Below are positions 36,524 through 48,313 of a stretch of DNA of 64,000 nt, in pieces; within the stretch, counting starts at the first letter, position 1; each line of letters opens with the position of its first letter. Position numbers and translations under genes: made by a program. The notes beneath the pieces were generated by a model. The model saw only the letters and a list, made by a program, of their open reading frames with translations. It was not told the origin of the DNA and made no database searches. This DNA is from Anaspis maculata (lineage: Eukaryota > Arthropoda > Insecta > Coleoptera > Scraptiidae). The stretch covers positions 87,341,277-87,405,276 of the forward strand of contig OX421961.1 in the NCBI GenBank assembly GCA_949128115.1, written 5' to 3'.

Positions 36524-38363
36524 TATTATTAGAATAACTAAATATCTTGAACGACATTGCGGGAAGGATGCTGTGATGGGAAGTCCCTCGAGAGACATGA
36601 CCAACAATTTTTTCGACAGTTCTGGACGTTTTAGCACACGGGGAGTTAAAAAATGGCGGGATGCTTCTGTCGCAGGACCTCTCATTGTAGCATCCTTTCT
36701 GCAAAGTCTTTGAAGATAATTTAAACGACCTGTGAAATCGCCTTGATCATGCAATGTTATTTTTATACCTACATTATTTGTTTCAGTCACAGACTTTTCA
36801 GTTAAAGGTTACTACACAATTTATTAGTTCGGATGTACCTATAAGCAATAACTACTGTAATATATTATAGAGTACATAAGAATTCTTCTCCACTGTGACT
36901 TGTTCATAACTGACTTAATTTGAATGAAATCCATTCAGTACTTCTTTTCGTTTTCAAGGGCGTCGCGTGGCGAGACTCGCAGGCAACTCGAATCACACTA
37001 GGGTTGGACGTACTTCAATGACGACGGAGTATGATAACTAGGTATCTAATCTTTAAAGCACTTGACTTTTGTTTCAGAGACGACATTAGTTTCCGGTTGT
37101 ATTTTACTCTTGATGTTGGACCGTAATTGCATACTGCATTCATAATGACAGCCTAATCATACATACTTTTAAAGTCTAGTCTAGGCTTATAATTTTTGAC
37201 GAATATTGGTATTCTTCCCTAATAGCCATTTTTTATATCTTTCTATATAACATGTGAAGTATGTATTTCTTATTTGCACAAAGTTTTTCCGTTTAACCAT
37301 TCTAAAAGGTTCTAAGCGAGGTTCTAAGTAAAACACACTCCAGTTATGAATTAGGGAACCTGTTTCTTTTTACAAAATAGTTTTATTCCATTAGTTTTTC
37401 ACGCGCGAAATTATGTTGGTACGCTTTTAGTTTAATAGCTTTTAAAATTACAAGTCCAAACGCGAGTCTTGCACAAAGTTCCCCTTATCATCAAGCGCCT
37501 AATCCTTGCAGGAAATGTGATGAAGCGATATATTATTAGTCAGTTGAATACGCTCGCGACCCTAATCCGCGGTCTGCTTCAGAGGTATTATAGCAGAATT
37601 AATAATAAATTATTTGTTAGCAACATATGGGTAAGGTACCTACAGTTGTTGACAAGCTCCTTGAGCCCGCACTTTGGCTTCTCCAGGAATTCGCAATCCC
37701 TAATCCAGAAATTATTATATTCAAGGCAAGTATGGAAAGGTAGGCAGAGCACACAGAAGAGTCGTGCCTTCCTCGTTTGCGGCTTGAAACAATTACGATA
37801 CTATTGAAAAAATGGAAGTATATGGAAAATGTTTGAAGAGTTTCCTGTAGTAATTAGACTATCATGATGATGAATGAGAATGCCATTACAGATTCATAGA
37901 CAAAGAGCATACAAAATATGCATAATCGAAAACAGTGTGCTTGTTTTAATAACTAAGAAGTTCGACCTGTAGTCCGTGACACAATATGTATTTTGCAAGT
38001 TGGCAGGTGCCGTGATTGCGTATTCGTCAAAGAAACCACATCTTTAGCGCCTTGTCTTTAACACCCTACGCCCGAAGAATTTGGCATCGTCAGCTCAGTT
38101 TCATTTACGTCACCCTGCTGCTCGTGCTGTCTTGATTACTTGCTTATTAAGGATTTAATTTCAAAATATTGGGAAATTGGGGCGAAATCTGCGTCACCTA
38201 ACCCTGCGCTTTTTTTTCATCTCAACGCAGGCGAGATTACACCGCTGTGAGAGTTACCGCAGGAAGCGTTTGAATTCTTTATCAAAATACTAAGGGAAGC
38301 TTTTGTCATCTTGCTCTGCATATTCTTTTCTAGGTAATGTGTATAGTGTTAGTATATCTTTAC
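36524..38363. other. Unique, AT-rich stretch
   Basis: No genes, transposon ends or tandem repeats were recognised. A 112-codon frame at 37469-37807 has no similarity and no splice context. Confidence 0.4.
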
Positions 38364-38410
38364 CTATGGGCTACGTGCGGGACAAGTAGCGCCGCGTAGA
38401 GCACGAGCAT
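38364..38410 (-). CDS. Candidate signal-peptide first exon (weak)
   Basis: On the minus strand, ATG at 38410 opens MLVLYAALLVPHVAH, a short hydrophobic stretch like a signal peptide. The frame reaches CATAG followed by GTAAAGATA, a good donor, after 47 nt (phase 2). The block 38364-38510 is GC-rich against an AT-rich background. The frame is also open upstream to 38551, so the true start is uncertain. It could be chance, and the next exon was not found in the expected direction (below 38360). Confidence 0.22.
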
Positions 38411-38529
38411 AAAGTGAAGCTTCAAGAAGTACGCCGGCTTGATGCGAACACCCCAGGCATTTCCTCTGCTCTGCCAGTCGGGAGCCCACTCAGCGTTCCA
38501 CAGCGAAATCAGTCGACAGCTCAAACATT

Positions 38530-38785
38530 TCACGACTGGAAAAAAGTCCACGACTCATTTATCCCCGAGTTCTCCCACCGCGAAGACATCCGCTGTTAAA
38601 ACGGTCCACCAGGAAAAAGTCCACCACGTAATAATCTCCGAATTCTGACACCGCAAAGACATCGACTGCTCAAACGGTCCACCAAAGAAAGATCCACCAC
38701 GCATTAATCCCCGAGTCTTCACACTGATAAATCATCCCACGGCTCTAATGTCCCCCGGAAAAAAATCCACCGCTCATTTAGCAAC
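38530..38785 (+). repeat. Tandem repeat, about 73 bp x 3.5
   Basis: GGAAAAAGTCCACCACG-like words recur at about 38538, 38612, 38687 and 38758, each with CACCGCGAAGACATC and AACGGTCCACCA between them. Divergence between units is considerable. Confidence 0.8.
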
Positions 38786-38801
38786 TGTCATATGCGGTGG
38801 C

Positions 38802-40080
38802 CGGACAATTCTTTGCGGACAATTCTTCGCCGGACAATTCTTCGCGCGGACAATTCTTCGCCGGACAATTCTTCGCGGGGCACTTTGGAGCTCTTATTAT
38901 GAGGCCTAGTGTGATTGTGATATTCAGAGCCCTATCCCCCATTAAAGTTAAACTCGAAGTGAGCAACCCGGCGTAAGTGTCATTTGGAGCCCTAGTGAGC
39001 CCCGCCAGGCCTTCTTGCGATTTCCAGAGCCCTATTATCTCTTGTGTTCTACATCAGAACATTTCAAGCCCTGCTGAGCCCCCTTGTGTCTTCAAGTATC
39101 GTTTGAAGCCCTATTGAGCCTCCTTGTGTCTCAATTATCGTTTGCAGCCCAGGTGCTCCTTCTGTTTTCTCGAGTTTCTGAAATTTTCGGAAGCTCCCTT
39201 GTGCTTTTTCTCAGGTTTCTTGGAGCCCTATGTGGCCCCTTGTGTTTTCATGTTTCATTTATAGCCCTGCAGAGCCCCTTTGTATATTGTGTAATTTTTC
39301 AAAGCTCTTGTTAGCTCCTGGGAGTCTTTCTGTGTTGGTTGAAGTTCTACAGGGCCCCCTTTGTGTCTCTAAGTGTCATTTGGAGCCCAATCTTGTGTCT
39401 TCAATTATCGTTTGCAATCCCAGTGAGCCCCGCCAGGCCTCCGTCCAATTTTTAGAGGTTTCTGCTCTCTTGTGTCGACATTGAAGGGTTTCAAGCCCTA
39501 CTTAGCCCCCTTGTGTCCTCAATTATTGTTTGTAGCCCCGGTACCCTTCTGACTTAGTGATATTTTTGGCATCTAAGAAAGCTCCCTTGTGCCTTCTCAG
39601 ATTTCTCAGAGCCCTATTAGGCCCCCTTATGTTTTTGTGTGTCATTTGTAGCCCTGTTGAGCCCCTTTTCAACCTGTATTTGTTTCTGTGTTCTAGTAAG
39701 CTCCTGTTGTCTTCATGTGTTGATCGGAGCCCTATAGGCCCCCTTGTGCCTTCAAGTGTCGTTTGGAGCCCCATTGAGCCCCTAATGCCTTTTTATGTTA
39801 CTCGAAGCCCTATCTATTTTTTTTTAATAGCCTTGTGTCTACATTGTGGCGATTTGAGCTCCGCTAGCCCCCTTGTGTCTAAAGTATTGTTGGGGGCCCA
39901 AGTGAGCCCTGCCAGGTCTTCTTGCGATATTAAGAGCCCTATCCTCCCTTGTGTCTACATTGTAGGATTTCAAGTCCTGCTGAGTCCCCTTGTGTCCTCA
40001 AGTGTCTTTCAGAGCCCCAATAAGCCCGGTCATGTGCGGGCGCAATGCTTGCGAAGAATTGTCCGCGCGAAGAATTGTCC
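38802..40080. mobile_element. Repeat element with GGACAATTCTTCGC box clusters and ~40-bp internal array
   Basis: The left edge (38802-38880) has five tandem GGACAATTCTTCGC boxes; the right edge (40051-40080) has two in inverted orientation. Such clustered inverted end boxes are seen in foldback-type elements. The interior (about 38950-40030) is a degenerate array of roughly 40-bp units built on GAGCCCCCTTGTGTCTTCAA followed by a GTCGTTTGAAGCCC-like half. A 201-codon frame (39557-40162) merely follows the array. A related array without the end boxes lies at 56160-56720. Confidence 0.65.
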
Positions 40081-40085
40081 TAGCA

Positions 40086-41422
40086 TCGTCATAATGCTGC
40101 CTACACCCATAGACATTTCAAAACTAGTAGATGGTCTGTTGAATGTATGTTTGGTTGCATAATTTATTAGCATGAAAAATAGCATCAGTCAATTTCTCGT
40201 CCAAAATAATTCTTGACAATTGCTTGTTATCTTACAGTGATCAGTGAAAAGTTTGGAGATGCAAAGATGCAAGGCTGTCTGATTTCAAACCTACACCCAA
40301 ATTCCAAGGAGAGGTCACCAAATTCCAAACATCACTCGAGGAGAGGTGGGTGTGTGATGGTAATAAGGATTCAGTTCAACAATGAAGATTTATTTGAAGA
40401 TTTATTAGATTAATTTGTCAAATGCGAGGCCAAACGGCTTTCATGATGGACAAAACTGTTGAAGTGGGACAACAAATACTGACGTATTACATTCAAACAT
40501 TTCAAACACCCTTTGATTCAATCTTGGTGGCAATGGTTGCATGGACAATCAATAGGCAACTGCGTCCTCTATGTTATTGATTGACACTATTAGGGATGTC
40601 TTTGTCTCAATTACAGTCTCCCGGAGTTACACACAATGCCCAGAGTCGGTATATTAGAATTAGAAGTATCGATGGGTTCCCGTCGCGTGACGTCTAATGA
40701 AATCCTCCGACGGCACTGATGGTAAAGTTGTTGTGTTGTATAAGGTCGAAGAAACCAGCAGGATATGTCAATGCAATCAAGGACAAAAATATCGAATATA
40801 ATAAAAAATCGAGGGCGCGGACGGGCGGTGGTGGCGCGGCGGCGTGTAGGCGAGACTAAAAAATGCGTTATCATATATTGGAGAGTCGACTTGCCATCAG
40901 CGGGGTGGCGCGACGTTCTCCGTCGTCCGATGAGGATGCGATGATGTGTTTACACAAAACCGTCAAGTTTAATTGCACGCCGTCGAAATAACGACAGGAC
41001 GACCGCCGCCGGTGGCGGTGACGTTGCGCGGCGGCGGCAGTATGCGACTTGCACAAATGAAGTGATATGTGTTGATAGCGACATCTGTCCGATCGCTGAT
41101 AACAGCCCGGCAATTGATAAAAGACATAGGCATGGGAGAGCCCAGGTGGCTATCTGTCCCTTCCTCAAGCCTCTGTCTCGGAAATAATGACATTTAGGAC
41201 GCTGTTGTCTGAAATAACCGAGTTTTAGATAAAGCTTTATTGTATTAACCTCTTTACGAGGCGCTTTTATGGCCGAAAGGATTCCATTGTCTATGCCTTT
41301 GCTCACCTATATGCTGCATCTTCTTTGATTCTGCTTTTTACATCAAATTTGTACTACTGTACTAGCTAGCTAGCACTTTTTTATTATTCAACTATAAATA
41401 ATAGTATATTATTCAACGAGCA
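40086..41422. other. Unique stretch with CpG-rich block 40790-41060
   Basis: 40790-41060 is markedly richer in GC and CpG (GGCGGTGGTGGCGCGGCGGC near 40820, GCCGCCGGTGGCGGTGACG near 41010) than its surroundings. This may be a promoter-proximal or leader region of a host gene, but no exon was identified; frames of 74-118 codons on the minus strand look like chance. An acceptor-like TTGTTATCTTACAG at about 40223-40236 precedes a short frame, without further support. Confidence 0.3.
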
Positions 41423-41514
41423 TATAATGATAGTTATAATCCACAAGGGTGTAGTTTAGGACAAGAGCGAAAGCGAGTGTCGTAAAACACCCGAGTGGAT
41501 TATAACCATTACAT
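41423..41514. repeat. 92-bp hairpin, MITE-like
   Basis: TAATGATAGTTATAATCCAC and AGGGTGT on the left pair with ACACCCGAGTGGATTATAAC and CATTA on the right. The stem is about 35 bp with a few mismatches. Confidence 0.7.
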
Positions 41515-42164
41515 GCAAGTAGAATACTATGCTTTATCTACGACAATCCAAGAATAAGAATAATTCTGTTGAATGAACCTCCATTATTATTTTGTCTAAT
41601 AATAAAGTTTCTACCATGTAAACCGTTCAATGATTGAGACGCACTGAATGACCACCTGACGAATTATTTTGCCACTGCGGCTGCAAAGGATTGCAGCACG
41701 CACCGCGTTGGTGGATGGTGGACGGCAGTCCGCCAAGAAGACAGTCGATCTGCAGTCAACACAAGTCGACTTGTGTCGAGACTTTTCCGGTAGTATAGAT
41801 TCAGGACCACTGATTTCGCCGCTTCTAAAATTTCTGGAGGTTCATACTCTACGTTTTCGTGGGAATTCATTCTGGCTTCGTGAATGTAGCAAAATAAAAA
41901 TTCACAGTGACAGGCATAAATGTTTTATTTGACAATTGACAATCAAGTCATCTCATAAGCCTCCTTGATTATGTTACATTTACGGAAATTACCACTTGTG
42001 GTTGGTTGGAGCCATTGGGTTATGAGCCCATAACCCACGGGGCGGGGCTTTGGCAGTGAGTTATGAATGTCATTAATTAATCAGAAATGCAATGTCAGAA
42101 TTATTTAATAGGAGTAGATAAGATATATTATTGTAGAACTATAACTAAAAATAGTTCGAAAAGT
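41515..42164. other. Unique stretch
   Basis: Nothing recognisable. A small palindrome GGTTATGAGCCCATAACC lies at about 42016-42033. Confidence 0.35.
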
Positions 42165-42386
42165 TCAACGAGGAAGTGACATCAGTGCAAAAAGTAGGCT
42201 ACTTCTACATGCTTGAAGGCTCCAAATTTTTGAAAACTTTCGTACACCTGTTGAATGGAAACGCTGCATGCTCTGTCTAGCCGCCTGACCAACTACTGGT
42301 TCCTGGGTGTCACTTTTACACACACCGTAAACGCATCTCTTCGTGGCTCCTTTGAAGTTCCTTCTCGGTACAGCCATTCTCAACAA
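42165..42386 (-). pseudogene. THAP-type zinc-finger N-terminal fragment (weak)
   Basis: On the minus strand a 73-codon frame includes ATKRCVYGVCKSDTQE near its N-terminus. THAP domains (DNA-binding, C2CH zinc) open with exactly this kind of CxxxxC block, and insect genomes have many THAP genes and P-element-like derivatives. The further conserved positions (the central tryptophan, the AVPTIF-like end) are not visible in this frame, so it is either a broken copy or a first exon ending soon after the motif. The call depends on one short motif. Confidence 0.3.
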
Positions 42387-42598
42387 GTTGTGTTCTTTCG
42401 TAGAAACATGAGCAAGTGAAATGTAGGTCAGGTATAAACGAAAAGTGTCATTATAATTGTCACAAGTGATAGTTGGCGGCGATGTCTTGTTGTTTTGAGG
42501 GCTGTTGCCATTTTCGTTGTCCCTGAACTTCTACAAATGATCATTGAACCTAATTTTAATGAAACATTTTCTTTGAATATAAACAAGTGAGTATGCCT
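42387..42598. other. Spacer
   Basis: No feature recognised. Confidence 0.3.
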
Positions 42599-44358
42599 TC
42601 ACGTGCGTGAGTCTCAGTAGCGCATTTTCTCAAAGAGGCATATTGTGAACGTAAAGAAATTTGGTTGAAGGAGAAACACCATTCCTTGCCCACTTTCTTC
42701 ATTCGAAACTCATTGTGATATTGTGTTATCAGAATGGGGTACTTGCCAATGAAATAGATTTGAATGAGAATTCTTTCACTCATCAATATATTTTTTTGTT
42801 TAAGGGCGGGAGCTGGGAGCGGCGACTAATCAACAGTAGTCTATTCTTTTCCATTTTTAGTCGGCTATTCATATAGCGAAAGAATTAGATCGCTATGTCT
42901 TCGGGTTTATGTTTTCCATTTATCCCTCACTTTGAGGGCAGCGTGTGGGGGTGGCAGCATTCGGCAAAGTAACTGTTGCACAGTTTGAGTTCGGAGTTTC
43001 TAAATGTTCAAGGAAATATGACAATCAGTGAAAATTGTGAAAGTTGCATTCTTTTGTTTGGGGGCGGGAGCTGGAGGCGGCGACTAATCAAAAGTGGCCT
43101 ATCTCTTCCCATTTTTAGTCAGCTATCTATATAGCGGAACAATTAGATCGCTATGTCTTCAGGGTTATGTTTTACATTTATCTCTTACTTAGGGGGCGGC
43201 GTGTGGGAGCGGCAGAGTTTGGGAAAGAAATTCTTCCACAGTTTGAGTTGAGAGTTTCTGAATGTTTGAGGTAACATTAAAATGTATTTCAGTGGAAATT
43301 ATTGAAAGTTGCACTTTTTTTTCTTTTGGGGGTGGAAGTTGGAGGCGGCGCCATGTCAAAGGTAGCCTATTCTTTCCCATTTTTAGTTAGCTATCCATAT
43401 AGCGAGAAGCGAAAGAATTAGATCGTTATGTCTTCGGGTTTATGTTTTTCATTCATCTCTCACTTTGAGGGCAGCGTGTGGGGGCGGCAGCATTCGGCAA
43501 AGTAACTGTTGCACAGTTTGAGTTGAGAGTTTCTAAATGTGAAGGAAATGAGAAAATCAGTGAAAATTGTTGAAAGTTGTACTTTTTTTCTTTTGGGGGC
43601 GGAAGCTGGAGGCGGCGCCATATCAAAAGTAGCCTATCCTTTTCCATTTTTAGTCAGCTATCCATATAGCGAAAAACTCACATCGCTATGTCTTTGGGTT
43701 CATGTTTTTCATTTATCTCTTACTTTGGGGGCGGCGTGTGGGAGCGGTAGCGTTCGGCTGAGCAAATGTTGCACAATTTGAGTTGGCAGTTCCCAAATGT
43801 TTAAGGGAACATCTCAATCAGTAACATTTGTGAAAGTTGCACTTTTCATCGTTTGGGGGCGGAATCTGGGGGCGGCGACCAACCAAAAGTAGCCTACCCT
43901 TTCCCATTTTTAGTCAGCTATTTATATACCGAAAGAATCAGATCGCTATGTCTTCGGGTTTATGTTTTTCATTTTAAAGTGATTGGGGGCGGTTTTAGCA
44001 GTTTTTTCATTTCGGCGGCGCATATTAAAGACGGAATGTTTCTTGGCTTACGTTTATAAGTGGCAACTATGTATTATTCAAAAAATGAGAACACCAGAGC
44101 ATCAGGTCTGGTAGAAAGTGCAATATTATGTTATTTCAAGTTTATCGGGGGCGGTTTTCTCTATGTTGGCGGCGCAATATAGACATCCAATATAGCCTAG
44201 CCCTCCTTTGGGAGTGGCAGCTATGTAACAGCGAGAAAATTAGAAAGCTAGGTCGTCTAGTTTGGGAGGAGTTCGAGGAACGGACGGACGGATGGACGGA
44301 CGGACGGACAAAGCGGTTGCAATAGCGATTTTCATCAAGATGGAAAATGCGCTAAAAA
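42599..44358 (+). mobile_element. Repeat family R, copy 2, with expanded internal array
   Basis: Inverted relative to copy 1 (29239-34890). Left end TCACGTGCGTGAGTCTCAGT then AGCGCATTTTC; right end GGAAAATGCGCTAAAAA. It lacks both insertions of copy 1 and so defines their empty sites. The interior holds five tandem units (separate entry). Near the right end a GGAC/ACGG tetranucleotide run lies at about 44279-44309. No coding capacity. Confidence 0.8.
42803..43980 (+). repeat. Tandem array, five units of about 257-268 bp
   Basis: The word GGGGGCGGAAGCTGG (with variants) starts units at about 42803, 43060, 43328, 43595 and 43855, the last one cut short near 43980. Each unit has TTTTAGTCAGCTAT, TCGCTATGTCTTCGGG and GCAGCGTGTGGGGGCGGCAG-like blocks in the same order. 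Copy 1 of family R has one such unit, so the array grew after or apart from it. Confidence 0.9.
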
Positions 44359-44772
44359 TGGTATCTAACATTCAACCAAATTATTTGTGGAATTTTAGGT
44401 GCACTACAATATTTTTAATGGTAATTTTCAATATCGGCGTACGAAACTATGAAATTCGCCCCACACATGCACACTCAAAAAAACCGAAACGAGGGGACCT
44501 GTTCCCATCACACTGATGGCATTCCCGTTGAATCGTGCGTGAGAGTCTCTCCCTAAACCAGGAGCCCTCATTGTGATTTCCGGTGGCTTCTACCAACTTA
44601 AGACTGATGTCTAAAATGAACGCTCGCGCACTTGGACCAAAAGAGCCAAAAGTCTCGATGGCGATTGGGATGAATAAATACTCGTTTGACAGGACGCTGT
44701 ATGTAATCCTTTTTTTGGCCTCAGTCTTTTCAGCCGCCGCGCCTGGGCATATGGCAGTACTGGATAAGTATA
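44359..44772. other. Unique stretch
   Basis: A 138-codon minus-strand frame (44447-44863) runs into the neighbouring MITE and is not supported as a gene. Confidence 0.3.
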
Positions 44773-45344
44773 CAGGGTGATTCAAAAATGGCGAATTTCC
44801 TCCCGTGTACGTTGTGGGAGACGTTGAGGGAGCACGGAAAAAATAGTAAAAAAAATGGCTCATTTATCCTTCGAGTTATGAAGAGGTGAAGTTGAGAATT
44901 CAACTTCTTCAGTTCGCATGATTTTAAAGCAAAGCATTGTTACTTGCGAACAGTCACATGTCGTTAGTGGTTCCCGATTGAAATTTTTTCTTGCAATTGA
45001 GATTTGAGTCGTATTTTCAAATTTCAAAATTCGTCTTTCACCTGAAAAGTGCCGTGGAAATACATGTGGCAAGTATGTTTGGTATGGTCTGGCAGGTTCT
45101 ACGGAGTTTCCAGGGTAACAATACAATAATGCTATTGTGATGGCGTGATCCCTGTTGTGATGTACCGGTTTGATCAAAAAGTGCCAGGTAGGTACTAATG
45201 CGATGCTGCCAGATTGGACAGATTTGTTTTTGTTAATAACTTGCAAATCGAAGCCGAATAATTTTTTTTATTATTTTTCCCATGCTCCGTTAACGTCCAC
45301 TATAACGTGCCCGAAAGGAAATGCGCCATTTTTGAATCACCCTG
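44773..45344 (+). mobile_element. MITE A copy 2 (572 bp)
   Basis: TA-CAGGGTGATTCAAAAATGG at the left, CCATTTTTGAATCACCCTG-TA at the right. It matches 29911-30462 over its whole length, with a short extra GATGGCGTGATCCCTGTT segment near 45140 and scattered substitutions. Beyond the terminal 25-30 bp, the two ends also share TTTCCTCCCGTG / GAAAGGAAAT only loosely. Confidence 0.9.
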
Positions 45345-45346
45345 TA

Positions 45347-46639
45347 TATGATGGAGCCACCGTGTCGACTATATTGTCAAGTCCCAGACAAGACATTTCC
45401 CACGACTATATGCCGATCACGTTTTAAATTCAGTAGAAAATAAAACGCGGTTGGCCATGTTGCCTAGAGTGTAACGGACGCTCATAGACCAAGTTGCGCG
45501 AAAACGGGCTGAGCTCAAAGAGGTTAGAAAATTTTGACAAGAAATGCCAGTTCTGGCGTCTCCTTGCATCATATCCGCTGCCCTGTTGCCTTGGCCGTTG
45601 TTTGTCATGATGTCAGGTGAGTGTCATAGTTGTTTACATTCCTGGGAAAATTTCATTAAGTGTTCTGCCCTCGGTTCTGCTATTGCTATATTCATGGTTC
45701 TGCCTGTATATTTATAAGGTAAGTACGAGTAACACTCTTGTCTGAGTACTTAAGTTCATGTAAATTTTTTCTTTCATTCAAAGTTGACTTCAGATGCAAA
45801 TGATCATGGGGTGAATCCTCGGGTGAATTACTGGTACATCAGAACGTTCAACGGATTGTGATGGATTGCCACGGGATTACCACGGGATTTCCACCGGATA
45901 CGATTTCTTCAAATTAAATGGATAGCCACGGGATTCCAGGGAATTTCCACAAATTGCCAACGGCTTGGGGCCACGCATGAATCACCACCAGAGAAAGGCG
46001 CTCTTGCTTTGCGGCGCTTATTATCACCTGAGGTCTCCACGCTATAAGGTTATCCATTAACGTTACATAGACCAATGGCAGATAGGGGATTTCAATTTTG
46101 TTTAGATTTACCAGCAATATTCCTCTGTTAAAACTTGTCAAGAATTACTGGGTAAATCAAAGTCTAGGGCCGCAGATTCGGAAAAATGTATCCCTGTGTT
46201 ATTTGGTCAAATTTACATTTTTGGGAATACTGTTATGGGGTTCGAGCCATATTGAGGCAAATTTAATGGTTGACCTGCGATGTGACTCGATTGAAAAAAG
46301 TTGGCTTCTGTAATTTTAGCTTTTTAGGCCAGCCCTTCTGTCAACAGAGACAAGCCATGAAATGAATTTGAACCAATTCAGTCGAACAGTGAGTAGATTA
46401 TGACCAGCCAAAAATGAAAACTTGATCCAAAGTTTTATATTCTGTGGTTTTATCTTGTATTTTTTTGTCAAAACTGAAAACGAACTTTTTGGACAAATAA
46501 CACAGATGTGCAAAATAAAAACCCGCCGATTCTGTGATTTTTCACTATGATATTTCTGCACATAATAAATATGTATTACGATTTTCCAACAGAATTTTGT
46601 CATCTTTCAGAAATGAGGATTGAATCCGAACTCTCTGGT
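45347..46639. other. Unique stretch with one weak exon-like segment
   Basis: 45544-45616 (forward) reads MPVLASPCIISAALLPWPLF then a donor-like CAG/GTGAGTG. It looks like a signal-peptide exon but may be chance. 45840-45960 has a repetitive GGATTxCCACGG texture. Nothing else is recognised. Confidence 0.3.
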
Positions 46640-47440
46640 GATAGAGACTATAGCCATTCATCTGAACGACAGAAGCAGTTCGTCACCTCAATGTCAGCTT
46701 TGATGGCCGGACTTCATCTGCAGCACAGTCCCACTCCAAGTACCTCGGTGGGACCTTCGACCAAACATTATCCTTCAAGATCAACTTGGAGAGACTCACT
46801 GCCAAGACGAAGACACGAATGAACCTGGTTCAGAGACTTGCGAGAACTACATGGAGTGTCGACGCCACTACTCTTCGGATATCCACCATTGTCTTGGTCT
46901 AGTCGACAGCGGAATACTACGCTCCTGTTTGGATGAATAGCACACACACACAACATCATTGACGTCATTCTTAACCAAGCATTGAGAATCATTGCTGGAG
47001 TTGTCAAATCTACCCAGACTTTCTGACTGCCAATTTTGAACATCGCAGCCAAAAATCCATGCTGCAGATTTCGAGATGAAAAGACACTGGAAGGAAATAT
47101 GGGATACTGAAGCCGCCGTCAAGAACAGAGCGATTGTAGAGGATCCGAAGAGCTTCTCCCTTCCAAGGAAAGTATGGATTCAATAGGATACGAACAGGGC
47201 AGGGAAAATGCAGATTTCAGTTCTATCAGTGAGGATATGTAGAAGATCCGAGCTCTGAGTGTGGAACTGAGAACCAGACCATGAACCACATCGTCGCGGA
47301 GTAGGTGTCCGCGGACAATGGCTATCAAAAACTGCATCTGAGCTAGACCTGTAGTTCCTCAACATCTCCATCGTCAACTTCGCACTCGCCCACTTGCTGC
47401 ATCTACTCTACCCTCTGTTCCCTAAGATGGCCACTGATAT
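46640..47440 (+). pseudogene. LINE (non-LTR retrotransposon) C-terminal region, decayed
   Basis: The forward strand encodes, with frame changes and stops, the post-catalytic part of a jockey/CR1-like reverse transcriptase. HSKYLGGTFDQTLSFK at about 46732-46780 is the standard KYLG block after the palm. RTTWSVDATTLRIST follows, then STAEYYAPVWMNS (46903-46942) after an in-frame TAG that replaces a codon usually for tyrosine. LNQALRIIAGVVKS is at about 46971-47012, RIRTGQGKCRFQ at about 47180-47215, and ECGTENQTMNHIV (47255-47293) is the terminal zinc-finger-like motif. The catalytic core and endonuclease are absent. A 5'-truncated dead copy; the exact ends and target duplication were not determined. 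Confidence 0.8.
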
Positions 47441-48164
47441 CAGCCTCGCTGACATCTTTTCCTTTTTTTTTTGCATTAAAGCTACGTCGAGCAGTTTTTC
47501 TGTGGTTTGCCTATAGATCTTCGAGCGAATGCTGTAGCTGAAGTTAATTCATCTCGCAGGTTTCCAAGAATTGTTGTATATATTTAGTTATAGTATCAAT
47601 GTATCTTAAGTACCTACATATAGTGATACTAGGTACTATTGCACTATATAAGTTGATTCACGTTGTCACTAATATTGTATCCTTAGTACAGGCATAGCAA
47701 TTAATTCAGGAAAATTGTGAAATTTTCGATTATTACCTTCGAGAGCTTGTAAAATCTATCACCTAGTGGTAAATTTAAAAGGCACAGATTAATTTTAGAT
47801 ATCAGCTATTGACCTTTATTTTTGACGATCCCTGTTTTTGACCAAAAATTAGAACAGTTTCCTCAACGTAATTTATTATTTTATTTGAAAAAATCTTGGA
47901 AAAAACATTCCACCAGTCGCCCATTTAAACTGGCGAAAACTCGGGCGAAAATCTACCAAAATCAAGACGCCTTGAACGTTTATACAATCTTGCAACAGCG
48001 CTGTACTCGATTGACAATAAAAATTCAAGGTCATCTAGGGAAAAAGTGATCCAACATTACAAATTTGAGCATCCCCAATTATCGCAGAATTGCCAACTTG
48101 GCGTAAGAAAATTACCGTTCTAGTGCTGAATTTAAAAGCTGATCGGCATATACAATATAGAATT
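47441..48164. other. Unique AT-rich stretch
   Basis: No gene or repeat recognised. Two-thirds of the way along, a 75-codon frame (47822-48049) has no similarity. Confidence 0.35.
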
Positions 48165-48313
48165 AAGGACATTCCATCGGGACGTTTGCCATCAGTGCGA
48201 GCCATCAGACCAGGTGATTCAAGGACAGGATGAAGACCAATCGTTGTTGAAGCTCTTTTGATAATGTTGTTGGCTTGCGGGTGCCTGGCAGCCTGGTACT
48301 GTGTGCCCTTTGC
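48165..48313 (-). pseudogene. LINE C-terminal tail, downstream half of a split gene
   Basis: On the minus strand: QAARHPQANNIIKRASTTIG, then GLMARTDGKRPDGMSLI. This is the conserved tail of a LINE protein that follows the HGLSC block; the HGLSC part is 6.2 kb away at 54509-54560 on the same strand, on the other side of a foldback insertion. Between the two halves the frame is shifted by one base, so the LINE was damaged before or after the insertion. After SLI similarity ends. Confidence 0.75.

Noticed and set aside
37469..37807. 112-codon forward frame
   Set aside because: No motif, no splice context; likely chance.
39557..40162. 201-codon forward open frame
   Set aside because: It follows the ~40-bp repeat array (repeated SPIEPL/ALLGPL-type residues); composition comes from the repeat, no domain or start context.
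40213..40413. Possible terminal exon after TTGTTATCTTACAG
   Set aside because: Good acceptor-like sequence but no family resemblance and no matching upstream donor found.
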